From JAANXG01 sp049583715 (lineage in GTDB: Bacteria; Pseudomonadota; Gammaproteobacteria; Arenicellales; JAANXG01), in assembly GCA_049583715.1 (NCBI GenBank), contig JBAUWJ010000071.1:1-23921 (forward strand): DNA of 23,921 bases, given 5' to 3'. Made by a program: the position numbers and the translations under genes. The notes beneath the pieces were generated by a model that saw nothing but the letters and a program-made list of their open reading frames with translations, had not been told where the DNA came from and did not search any database. Numbering within the stretch: position 1 is the stretch's first letter; every line of letters begins with the position of its first letter. Positions 1 through 7,154 of this stretch are shown here, in pieces.

Positions 1-1
1 A

Positions 2-424
2 GGACGTACTTGCGGCGTGTCGACAAAGACCGTCGCCGGTTCATGTGGGGCACACCCCTGCAAGCTCGGCAGGCCCCGGCAGGGCAGCACCATCAAACAC
101 TGCTTGTCGGAATGAATTCCGACCCACAGGGAAGTGGGAAGTGCCGGAGATCGTCGGGAACGAGATCCGGCCGACCCACTTCGGAAGTGGGAAGTGCCGG
201 AGCTGATCTCGAACCGAGGGAGCAGCGTGAAGGCATGAAGCGGGAACGGTTTTTGTCGACCGTCTCGAGGCAGGAGCCGAGAGCGAGCCTACAAGGACGT
301 ACTTGCGGCGTGTCGACAAGACCCTCCCCGGTTCATGCAAGGCACTTCCGTACAGGCTCGGCAAGCCCCAGCAACACGGCTCTATCGAACAATGCTTGTC
401 GGAATGAATTCCGACCCACAGATG
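2..424. repeat. Imperfect tandem repeat block, period about 293 bp
   Basis: No gene is visible in positions 1-449. Positions 2-130 and 295-424 are diverged copies of one sequence. Each copy starts with GGACGTACTTGCGGCGTGTC, continues through a CGGTTCATG stretch, and ends with the palindrome GTCGGAATGAATTCCGAC (106-123 and 398-415) followed by CCACAG. A 52-nt unit at 121-172 and its partial repeat from 173 lie between them, and the same unit recurs near the right end of the window. The short reading frames here look translated only by chance. This looks like stacked intergenic palindromic repeats; the first copy may begin left of the window. Confidence 0.8.
233..338. repeat. ERIC-like long imperfect hairpin
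   Basis: The arm at 233-260 (GCATGAAGCGGGAACGG, then TTTTTGTCGAC) is an imperfect reverse complement of the arm at 312-338, which starts GTCGACAAG and ends GGTTCATGC. The inner part has further short complementary stretches (CGTC 261-264 with GACG 296-299; AGGC 268-271 with GCCT 287-290). A roughly 105-nt element that folds along its whole length between genes resembles the ERIC or intergenic-repeat-unit class. The sequence is not the enterobacterial ERIC consensus as I remember it, so this is a resemblance in form. Confidence 0.6.
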
Positions 425-449
425 TGACGATTTTGGAAGGAACTCCGGC

Positions 450-1061
450 CTACAGTCCCGACTCGATGGCGTGGATCTTCTGGCGTTGGGTCTTCCTGCA
501 GAACCGTCGGAGCTCCGTCAGCATTTCATCGGTTCTCCCCGGCCGGATGAATTCCCGCTCCAGGTGATGGCAGTACTTGGCCGCGAAGCGGTTGGCCGAG
601 CGGTAGCGCTCGCGGAGCTGGTGGCTCATGCCGTGCTGAAGGAGGAACTGCTCGAACAGGCGTCGATGCATGCCCTCGTCCCCGTAGAGGTCCGTCAACA
701 GCACGTACTTGTCCACTTCCGCCTGGATCTCCAGCTCGAGCAACGACACGTCAACCCCGTACTTGGAACGCCAGCAGAAGTGAACGAAATGGCTCACCCC
801 CTCCACCGCCAGGCACACCATGTTCATCGACGAGCCGGCATCCTCCGGGCGACCCAGCGCGTCGACCACGCGATTATCCAGGTACAGCGACACATCGAGA
901 TCGTCGCCGTCCTCGCGGAATATGAGCTGCTCCATGGGCTGGTGCGCGCTGCCATACTCCCGGGCGAAGGCAGGGTCCGAAGTGGTGAAGTCTGCGACCC
1001 GGTGATGCAGGTCGATTTCGTAGACGTGCTGGATGACGCGCTGCAGCGTATTGAGAACCAT
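450..1061 (-). CDS. Conserved-looking protein of unknown function (203 aa)
   Basis: I do not recognise a named domain. The protein is soluble-looking, rich in charged and aromatic residues, and has no signal peptide or membrane segment. Notable stretches are IDLHHRVADF near the N-terminus, a central EGVSHFVHFCWRSKYG followed by LLELEIQAEVDKYVLL (about residues 87-118), and a basic helical C-terminus with LRERYRSANRFAAKYC. The ATG at 1061 lies 3 nt after the stop of the upstream gene (1065-1676), so the two are almost certainly co-transcribed and probably work together. The region downstream is repeat sequence, so this is the last gene of the unit. I recall similar uncharacterised protein pairs in other proteobacteria, but that needs a search. 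Existence of the gene is well supported; function is open. Confidence 0.75.
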   Translation of the reverse strand: MVLNTLQRVIQHVYEIDLHHRVADFTTSDPAFAREYGSAHQPMEQLIFREDGDDLDVSLYLDNRVVDALGRPEDAGSSMNMVCLAVEGVSHFVHFCWRSKYGVDVSLLELEIQAEVDKYVLLTDLYGDEGMHRRLFEQFLLQHGMSHQLRERYRSANRFAAKYCHHLEREFIRPGRTDEMLTELRRFCRKTQRQKIHAIESGL

Positions 1062-1064
1062 GCG

Positions 1065-1676
1065 TCAGTGCCGCCGCTGGCTGCCCGGCAGCACATCGAT
1101 CCCCTCGGAGCGCAGGCGCTCCGCGGCCCTGGTGCTGCCGGAGCGCAGCCACAGCTCGTAGAGGCCGAGCAGGTCCGAGTCCGAACGCACATCCACCGAC
1201 ATGTGCACCTCCGAGATGACGTCCCGCATCTCCGTGAAGTGCCCGGCGAGATCCTGGAAGATACGGGTAAAGACCCTGCCCCGCGCGCTTGCGTCGCAGC
1301 ATCCGCTGAGCCAGTCATAGGCCGACTCGCCCATCTGGACGTAATAGTTGACGCCGACCCGCCGGCGCTCGATGTTGTGGGCAAACCACCCGGACAGGAA
1401 GAGCGCCAGGTCACCCAGCTTCTTCAGGTTATCGCATCTCGCCTTGTCGTCGCTGGCCGTCGCGGCGTTGCAGTACAGCACGGCGAGCGGCTTGAGCTGG
1501 ACGCCGTCCTCGTCACGCTCGAACAACTGCTCGCTGCGCGCGTACTGCGTCAACAGGCGGGTGATGTAGACGACGGTCTCTTCGCACACGTCGACATTCT
1601 GGCTGGAGACCGAGCCGACCACCGACTCGTGGAAGAAAGACTCCATGTTGGCGGCTTCAACGATTGCAGAACTCAT
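1065..1676 (-). CDS. Conserved-looking protein of unknown function (203 aa), first of a pair
   Basis: The protein has no named domain that I recognise. It looks cytoplasmic and mostly helical. Visible features are an N-terminal FFHESVVGSV stretch, then a stretch ending KKLGDLALFLSGWF, and an NYYVQMGESAYDWL segment with conserved-looking aromatic residues around the middle. I chose the ATG at 1676 (protein begins MSSAIVEA), preceded on the minus strand by a G-rich stretch (TAGGGGG) about 10 nt upstream. A longer in-frame start at 1715 would add 13 residues without obvious benefit. The stop is 3 nt before the next gene, and the two products have the same length. The cysB gene lies 154 bp upstream on the same strand, so read-through from cysB is possible. 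Confidence 0.75.
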   Translation of the reverse strand: MSSAIVEAANMESFFHESVVGSVSSQNVDVCEETVVYITRLLTQYARSEQLFERDEDGVQLKPLAVLYCNAATASDDKARCDNLKKLGDLALFLSGWFAHNIERRRVGVNYYVQMGESAYDWLSGCCDASARGRVFTRIFQDLAGHFTEMRDVISEVHMSVDVRSDSDLLGLYELWLRSGSTRAAERLRSEGIDVLPGSQRRH

Positions 1677-1830
1677 AGGTACAACGCACCCCCTACGGTT
1701 TACGATTCGCTGCAAGTCCTTCTACAACAAAGCCCTCGGCGATCAAAACCAGCACTCGATGCTCTTTGCTGCCAAACGTGAACATCACGGCATTGCATGC
1801 TATGCTTATGGGTTCCCCAGCGTAGGCACG

Positions 1831-2811
1831 TCAACGCATTGCCGCGCGCATCGCCTGCTTCTGAAACAGGCGCGTCATCTCCTCCTTCGCGAAACAGGAC
1901 ATGAAAGTCTCCACCATGGGACGATCGAGCTGCGGCGCGAACCATTCGATGAAATCGTACATGTAGCCGCGCAGCCACACGTTGCGCCTCACCGCCAGGC
2001 TGGTGACGCTGTGCTGAAACAGGTGCCCGGCATCCAGGGCGACCAGCGGACGGTCGCGTTCGGGGTCGAAGGCCATGCGCGCGATGATTCCGATGCCGAG
2101 ACCGCTGCGCACGTAGGTCTTGATGACCTCGACATCGGTCGCCGTCAACACGACTTTCATCTCCAGCCCGGCCTGCTTGAAAGCCTGGTTGATCACCGAG
2201 CGACCCGCGATGCCGAAGACGTAGGTGATCACCGGATACTTCGCGATCTGCTCGATCGTCAGGGTTCCCGAATCGGCGAGCTCGTGACCCTCCGGCACCA
2301 GAACGCAGCGGTTCCAGCGATAGCAGGGCATCAACACGAGGTCCTCGAACAGCTCCAGGGCCTCCGTCGCGATGGCGAGATCCGCATCGCCATTGACCGC
2401 CATCTCAGCAATCTGGGTGGGCGTGCCCTGCTGGATGTGCAGGGACACGTTGGGATATTTCTCGACGAAGCGCGTGACCACCTCCGGCAGCGTGTAACGC
2501 GCCTGGGTGTGGGTCGTGGCGATGTGGAAGCTGCCGTGACTGGGTGAGTTCACCTCCGCCGCCACCCGCTTGATGTTGTCGCGCGCCTCCAGCATCCGGA
2601 TCGCGTGGGTGAGCACGTCGCGGCCCGCGTCGGTGAGGTCCACCAGGTGCCGCCCCTGGCGGATGAAGACCGGAAACCCCAGCTCCTGCTCCAGCGACTT
2701 GATCTGGCTGCTGATGCCCGGTTGCGAGGCGTGCAGCGCGTTGGCCGCCTCGGTGACGTTCATCCCCTGCCGCGCCACTTCGACGAAATACTCGAGCTGT
2801 CTGAGCTTCAT
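1831..2811 (-). CDS. cysB: CysB-family LysR-type transcriptional regulator
   Basis: The 326-aa length matches enterobacterial CysB (324 aa), the activator of sulfur-assimilation genes that responds to acetylserine and sulfur anions. The N-terminal winged helix-turn-helix (about residues 1-60) contains NVTEAANALHASQPGISSQI. The effector domain carries the CysB signatures ATTHTQARY (residues 98-106), DLAIATEAL (144-152), CYRWNR (163-168), ATDVEVIKTYVR and a C-terminal YMYDFI. Residues T100, T102, Q103, T149 and W166 sit at the same numbers as in CysB, as I remember its anion pocket, but position 202 is Ala (FGIAGRS) instead of Thr. The ATG at 2811 begins MKLRQLEYF, as expected for the family; the codon lacks a good Shine-Dalgarno. 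It is divergent from the aldehyde dehydrogenase operon and may control it. It could be a CysB paralogue (Cbl or SsuR type) instead of the global regulator. Confidence 0.85.
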   Translation of the reverse strand: MKLRQLEYFVEVARQGMNVTEAANALHASQPGISSQIKSLEQELGFPVFIRQGRHLVDLTDAGRDVLTHAIRMLEARDNIKRVAAEVNSPSHGSFHIATTHTQARYTLPEVVTRFVEKYPNVSLHIQQGTPTQIAEMAVNGDADLAIATEALELFEDLVLMPCYRWNRCVLVPEGHELADSGTLTIEQIAKYPVITYVFGIAGRSVINQAFKQAGLEMKVVLTATDVEVIKTYVRSGLGIGIIARMAFDPERDRPLVALDAGHLFQHSVTSLAVRRNVWLRGYMYDFIEWFAPQLDRPMVETFMSCFAKEEMTRLFQKQAMRAAMR

Positions 2812-2999
2812 ATAAGAGAATCGTATAACCGATATAATCGCCAGCATTCTCGTGAATAACCAGCGCGCAGTAAACCCGCACCTCGAAAAAGCTATACACT
2901 GCGGGGTGGCCGCGGCAGTGTCCCCGGCCTCCGCCGACCGCACCGCGAAACGGGGACACGCGGCGGGCCCCAGCAGACGAAGACAGGCAGCCGAGCACG
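2812..2999. promoter_or_regulatory. Divergent control region between cysB and the dehydrogenase operon
   Basis: The 188-bp gap separates divergent genes. Near the cysB start it holds three TATAA motifs at 2811-2815, 2824-2828 and 2833-2837, giving an AT-rich patch unlike the GC-rich surroundings. LysR-type regulators commonly bind such AT-rich sites between divergent genes, and the family often represses itself. On the plus strand TATAAT (2833-2838) and TATACA (2893-2898) could be -10 boxes, but neither has a good -35, as is usual for activator-dependent promoters. Assignment of a CysB site here is inference. Confidence 0.45.
2918..2959. repeat. Short inverted repeat in the dehydrogenase operon leader
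   Basis: GTGTCCCCG (2918-2926) and CGGGGACAC (2951-2959) form a perfect 9-bp stem around a 24-nt loop, ending 40 nt before the dehydrogenase start. The AACGGGGACA core recurs in the hairpin at 15761-15805, suggesting the same dispersed palindrome family. It would lie in the 5' leader if transcription starts upstream of it. Confidence 0.5.
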
Positions 3000-4463
3000 A
3001 TGTCCGACCTCCATCCGAACTTCATTGGCGGATCCTGGGTGGATTCCGGGACGCACTTCACCAGCATCAATCCCTCCGACACTTCCGACCACCTGGGTCG
3101 ATTCGCCCGTGCCGATCCGGCCGCCGCCGATGACGCCGTCGAGGCTGCGAAGACCGCGGCCCTGGCGTGGCGCCGCCGGGGCCCGGAACAGCGCCAGGCG
3201 CTGCTGGCCGCTATCGGTGAGGAGCTCATGGCGCGGTCGAAGGAGCTCGGCAGGCTCTTGTCGAGAGAGGAAGGCAAGCCCCTGACCGAAGGCATCGCAG
3301 AGGTCTACCGCGCCGGACAGTTCTTTCAATACTCTGCGGCCGAAACCCTGCGCCAGATCGGGGAGAAGACGGACTCGGTCCGCGCCGGCGTCGAGATCGA
3401 GGTCCAACGAGAGCCCATGGGCGTCGTCGCGATAATCTCGCCATGGAACTTCCCGATGGCGACGGCGAGCTGGAAGATCGCTCCCGCGCTGGCCTGCGGC
3501 AACGCCGTGGTGTGGAAGCCCGCCGAGGAGACGCCGGCGATCGCGTCGGAGCTGGCCCGGGTCATCGCCCGCCACGTCGAGGGCAAGGATATCCCCCCCG
3601 GGCTGTTCAACCTGCTCATGGGGCCGGGCGAGGGCGTCGGTGACGCGCTGGTGCGCCACGGGGGCGTCGACGCCGTCAGCTTCACCGGGTCGCTGGCAGT
3701 GGGGCGATCCATCGCCGCCGCCGCGGCAGCGAACCTCACCCGCTTCCAGCTCGAGATGGGATCGAAGAATGCCCTGTTGGTCTCGGATGACGCCGACATC
3801 GAGCTGGCCGTGCAGTGCGCGATGTCCGGCGCCTACTCCGGCACCGGCCAGAAGTGCACGGCCTCGTCACGGCTGGTGGTACAGCGCGCGATCCACGACG
3901 AGTTCGTGGACAAGCTCAAGGACGCGGTGAACACCCTGGCGGTCGGCCACGCCCTGGCGGAGGGAACCCAGATCGGCCCTGTCGTCACCGAGGAACAACT
4001 CGACGCGGACCTCGCCTATGTCGATCTGGCTCGCCGGGAAGGCTGCACCCATATTACCGGCGGTGAGCGCCTTCAGCGCGAGACGGACGGCTTTTACATG
4101 GCGCCGGCGCTGTTCATCCATTCCACCAATCACATGCGCGTCAATCGCGAAGAAATGTTCGCGCCCATCGCCTGCGTCATCGAGGTTGATTCCTACGAGG
4201 AAGGCCTCGCCGTGGTCAACGACACCGAGTACGGCCTCACCTCCGGCATTGTGACGCGTTCCCTGGCCCGCGCCGCCCATTTCCGCCGCAACGCGCAGAC
4301 CGGCTGCGTCATGGTGAACCTGCCGACCGCCGGGACCGACTATCACGTGCCCTTCGGCGGCCGCAAGCACTCCAGCTTCGGCCCCCGCGAGCAGGGACGC
4401 CATGCCGAGGAGTTCTACACGCAGATGAAGACCAGCTACATCCGGGCGGGAGAGCCCGCATGA
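3000..4463 (+). CDS. NAD(P)-dependent aldehyde dehydrogenase family protein
   Basis: This enzyme oxidises an aldehyde to the carboxylate with NAD or NADP. The full-length 487-aa protein has the family features in order: NFIGGSW at the N-terminus, SPWNFP with catalytic Asn150, VWKPAEETP with Lys173 for cofactor binding, the FTGS turn (228-231), the general base Glu252 in LEMGSKN, the catalytic Cys286 in GTGQKCTASSR, and EEMFAPIACV near the C-terminus. The general look resembles succinate-semialdehyde and alpha-ketoglutarate-semialdehyde dehydrogenases, but I cannot name the substrate. It is the first gene of a four-gene operon, 13 bp ahead of the M19-like gene, and is divergent from cysB. The ATG at 3000 has only a weak ribosome-binding site. 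Confidence 0.9.
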   Translation: MSDLHPNFIGGSWVDSGTHFTSINPSDTSDHLGRFARADPAAADDAVEAAKTAALAWRRRGPEQRQALLAAIGEELMARSKELGRLLSREEGKPLTEGIAEVYRAGQFFQYSAAETLRQIGEKTDSVRAGVEIEVQREPMGVVAIISPWNFPMATASWKIAPALACGNAVVWKPAEETPAIASELARVIARHVEGKDIPPGLFNLLMGPGEGVGDALVRHGGVDAVSFTGSLAVGRSIAAAAAANLTRFQLEMGSKNALLVSDDADIELAVQCAMSGAYSGTGQKCTASSRLVVQRAIHDEFVDKLKDAVNTLAVGHALAEGTQIGPVVTEEQLDADLAYVDLARREGCTHITGGERLQRETDGFYMAPALFIHSTNHMRVNREEMFAPIACVIEVDSYEEGLAVVNDTEYGLTSGIVTRSLARAAHFRRNAQTGCVMVNLPTAGTDYHVPFGGRKHSSFGPREQGRHAEEFYTQMKTSYIRAGEPA

Positions 4464-4476
4464 GCTGTCCGCCGAC

Positions 4477-5475
4477 ATGAGCTCTCCCGAAGTCGTCATC
4501 GACGGCCTGCAGTATGCCAACTGGTCGGAGAAGATCTTCCGCCAGATGCGCGAGGGCGGCGTGGATGCCGTCCACGTCACCCTCTGCTATCACGAGAACT
4601 TCCGCGAGACAATCCACAATATGAACCTGTGGCAGCAGCGGTTCCGGCGCTACAGTGAGCTGATCCGTCACGGTCTGTCGGCGGGCGACGTCATCGAGGC
4701 ACGGAAGGAGAACCGGACGGCGATCTTCTTCGGCTTCCAGAACTGCTCCCCCATCGAGGACGACATTGCACTCGTGGAGACCTGCCATCGCCTGGGCGCG
4801 CGCTTCATGCAGCTTTCCTACAACAACCAGAGCCTGCTCGCCACCGGCTGCTATGAGGCCGAGGACCCGGGGATCACGCGCATGGGCCGGCAGGTGATCG
4901 CGGAAATGAACCGCGTCGGGCTGGTGGTGGACATGAGCCACTCCGCGGAGCGCTCGACCCTGGAAGCGATCGACATCTCGAGCCGCCCGATCGCCATCAC
5001 CCACGCCAACCCGGCGTCCTGGCATCCTGCCCGGCGCAACAAGTCCGACCTCGTCCTGAAAGCGCTCGCCGAGTCCGGCGGCATGCTCGGCCTGTCGCTC
5101 TATCCCCACCACCTGGCCGGCGGCAGCCGCTGCGCTCTCGAGGCCTTCTGCACCATGGCCGCCCGCACCGCGGAGCTGATGGGCGCCGCCCGCATCGGCA
5201 TCGGCAGCGACCTGTGCCAGGACCAGCCGGACTCGGTCGTGGAGTGGATGCGCAATGGACGCTGGTCGCGCGAGCGGGATTACGGGGAGGGCTCCGCCGA
5301 GCAGGCGGGTTTCCCCGAGCCCACGGCCTGGTTCCGCGACAACCGCGACTTCCCCAGGCTGCGGCAGGGACTTCGGGACGCGGGCTTCGACGCCGCCGAG
5401 ACCGCCGGCATCATGGGCGGCAACTGGCTGGACTTCTTCGAGCGCTCCTTCGGGCCGGGGGACGCCCCCGGATGA
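4477..5475 (+). CDS. Peptidase M19 (membrane dipeptidase)-like hydrolase with altered metal site
   Basis: The 332-aa protein belongs to the renal-dipeptidase (M19) group of the amidohydrolase fold. Family features retained are VVDMSHS (His155), PIAITHANP (His176) and IGIGSDLCQD (Asp245), plus the GGMLGLSLYP strand. The first-strand motif that is DGHND in canonical enzymes reads DGLQY here (residues 9-13), so both HxD ligands are missing. The position that usually holds the bridging Glu (VEG) appears to be Gln88 in GFQNCSP. The site could bind one metal at most in the classic way, so the reaction may not be dipeptide hydrolysis. There is no signal peptide, so it is cytoplasmic, unlike mammalian membrane dipeptidase. 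The stop overlaps the next start by 4 bp (ATGA), showing translational coupling. Confidence 0.8.
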   Translation: MSSPEVVIDGLQYANWSEKIFRQMREGGVDAVHVTLCYHENFRETIHNMNLWQQRFRRYSELIRHGLSAGDVIEARKENRTAIFFGFQNCSPIEDDIALVETCHRLGARFMQLSYNNQSLLATGCYEAEDPGITRMGRQVIAEMNRVGLVVDMSHSAERSTLEAIDISSRPIAITHANPASWHPARRNKSDLVLKALAESGGMLGLSLYPHHLAGGSRCALEAFCTMAARTAELMGAARIGIGSDLCQDQPDSVVEWMRNGRWSRERDYGEGSAEQAGFPEPTAWFRDNRDFPRLRQGLRDAGFDAAETAGIMGGNWLDFFERSFGPGDAPG

Positions 5476-7154
5476 TCGCCGGCGAGGGACCGGCCATCGT
5501 GGAGCCGGTGACGCTGCGCCCGGCGGATGAGGTCATGCGCCTCGCCCGCATGGGCAGCGCCTTCCCCACCCGCCTCAGTTTCATGCGTATCCTGATCCGC
5601 CGCATGCACCGTGAGCGCTGGGCCGTCTCGGTCCGGGAGCGCCGGCTCGATGAACACGGATTCGGCCACGCGGTCTACGAAGCGGCGGGACCGGAACGCG
5701 TCTACAGCCTGGTGGCTTTCTCCAACGACCTCGATCCGAGCCGGCGCACCGACCGGGTGATCGCCGACGCCTGGGACACCACCTTCACCCTGTTCGACGG
5801 GCGTCCCACCCCCGCCGACATCGAGCGCCTGCGCGCCAACACGCCGAAGCAGGAAGCGGGACGCTTCGGCCCGGGCGACCTGGTCCTGTGCCGCGCCAAC
5901 AAGAGCGTCCGGCTGTTCGAGCACGTCCGCGACAGCCTGGCCCGGGGCGTGCAACCCGACGACGGGATGCTCGGGCGAATCGGCTACCTGATGCGCACCA
6001 CCGCGGTCTACGGCAACGGCAAGTTCGGCATCGCGGACCGGGGCCGGATCTTCGAGCGACCGGAGCTGGCGGCGCCCTTTCAGGCGGAGCTGCTGACCGT
6101 GTACCTCATCCGGTGCTTCACTCTCGATCACGTCGAGCACGTCGCCCGGGCGCGCGGCGGGGCCGGTGCGGTGCCCCTCGATCGCGACCTGAAGCGCAGG
6201 CTCGGCATCGGCAATTCCACGGGCCTCGGCATGGCGCCCTTCCTGGTGACCCATCCGGCGCTCATCCACAACTGGATCCACGCGCGGGAGCTGGCGCTCG
6301 GCCGCGTGCTGGCCGCCGGCACTCCCGGGCGGGCGGCCGCCGACAGGTTTCGGACACTGCTGGACCGGGCTATCCACCACGTGCACGAGTGGAATGTCGA
6401 GGACGAGATCCAGATGAAACGCATTCGCGGCCTGCGCCGGGATCTCGCCGCGCTGGCGGAGCGGCTCCACGAGGGGCCGCCCCGCACGTGGCGCGATGTC
6501 TACGACTGGGTGGCCGGGCACTGCGGGCTGGAATGCCAGGAGCTGACCGTGAGCCTGCTCATCGAAACCTCGCCGGCCCTGGTGGACTCCCTGGAATCTG
6601 AGCTCAGCAGCGACTTCGTCGAGCGACTCGACGCCTCGTGGACGGTGGGCGAGGTCAGGCGGTTGCTGGAAAACCGGTATCGCTGGGCGATCGACATCGA
6701 CTTCAACGACCCCCGCAGCCGTGCCCTGTTCTGGTACACCTCCGAGGACAAGCTCGAGCCGCGTCTCGGCCGGCGCTTCTGCGAGCCCGGTGCCGAGCGC
6801 GAGATGCCGCTGGCGGTGGCCCGCGACGTCAGTGCCTTGTACGAGATCACCGCCGCCGCACCCGCTTCCGAGCCTCTCGCCTCGTTCGCGCTGCGATTTC
6901 CGAACACCCGGCATATCCTGATGCGCATCCAATGCATCGCCGATCATCCCTACGGCGAGATACGCGACAACCTCATCGACGAAGGCTGCCGGCCCATCGA
7001 CCTGCTGCGCTGCAAGCTCGCCTGCTTCGGCGCCTGGAAGTTCGATCCGCGCTCCGACCGCTGGACCCGCATCACCCTGTATCAGGGCGCGCCGCTGGCC
7101 GACGAGCTCCACACGGCCGGAGCGGACGACTGGTGTTTCGCGCTGGTGGGCTGA
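5472..7154 (+). CDS. Large protein of unknown function in the dehydrogenase operon (560 aa)
   Basis: I recognise no named domain. The protein is soluble-looking, with no signal peptide or membrane segment. Distinct stretches include RLSFMRILIRRMHRERW near the N-terminus, LVAFSNDLDPSRRTDRVIADAWDTTF, CRANKSVRLFEHV, MRTTAVYGNGKFGIADRGR, a TGLGMAPFLVTHPALIHNWI stretch in the middle, and RWAIDIDFNDPRSRALFWYTSEDKLEPR towards the C-terminus. The many conserved-looking Asn, His, Arg and aromatic residues suggest an enzyme, but that is inference. The ATG at 5472 overlaps the upstream stop as ATGA, and the stop at 7154 overlaps the next ATG by one base (TGATG), so three proteins are made in a coupled way. 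A longer start upstream would only extend into the M19-like gene in another frame. Confidence 0.75.
   Translation: MIAGEGPAIVEPVTLRPADEVMRLARMGSAFPTRLSFMRILIRRMHRERWAVSVRERRLDEHGFGHAVYEAAGPERVYSLVAFSNDLDPSRRTDRVIADAWDTTFTLFDGRPTPADIERLRANTPKQEAGRFGPGDLVLCRANKSVRLFEHVRDSLARGVQPDDGMLGRIGYLMRTTAVYGNGKFGIADRGRIFERPELAAPFQAELLTVYLIRCFTLDHVEHVARARGGAGAVPLDRDLKRRLGIGNSTGLGMAPFLVTHPALIHNWIHARELALGRVLAAGTPGRAAADRFRTLLDRAIHHVHEWNVEDEIQMKRIRGLRRDLAALAERLHEGPPRTWRDVYDWVAGHCGLECQELTVSLLIETSPALVDSLESELSSDFVERLDASWTVGEVRRLLENRYRWAIDIDFNDPRSRALFWYTSEDKLEPRLGRRFCEPGAEREMPLAVARDVSALYEITAAAPASEPLASFALRFPNTRHILMRIQCIADHPYGEIRDNLIDEGCRPIDLLRCKLACFGAWKFDPRSDRWTRITLYQGAPLADELHTAGADDWCFALVG

Noticed and set aside
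471..1781. 436-codon plus-strand open frame
   Set aside because: Covers both minus-strand genes antisense; residue use is typical of a mirror frame (Leu/Val/Arg/His with no motifs).
5280..7112. 610-codon minus-strand open frame
   Set aside because: Antisense to the 560-aa gene, which is fixed by overlapping start and stop codons on both sides; no domain is visible on the minus strand.
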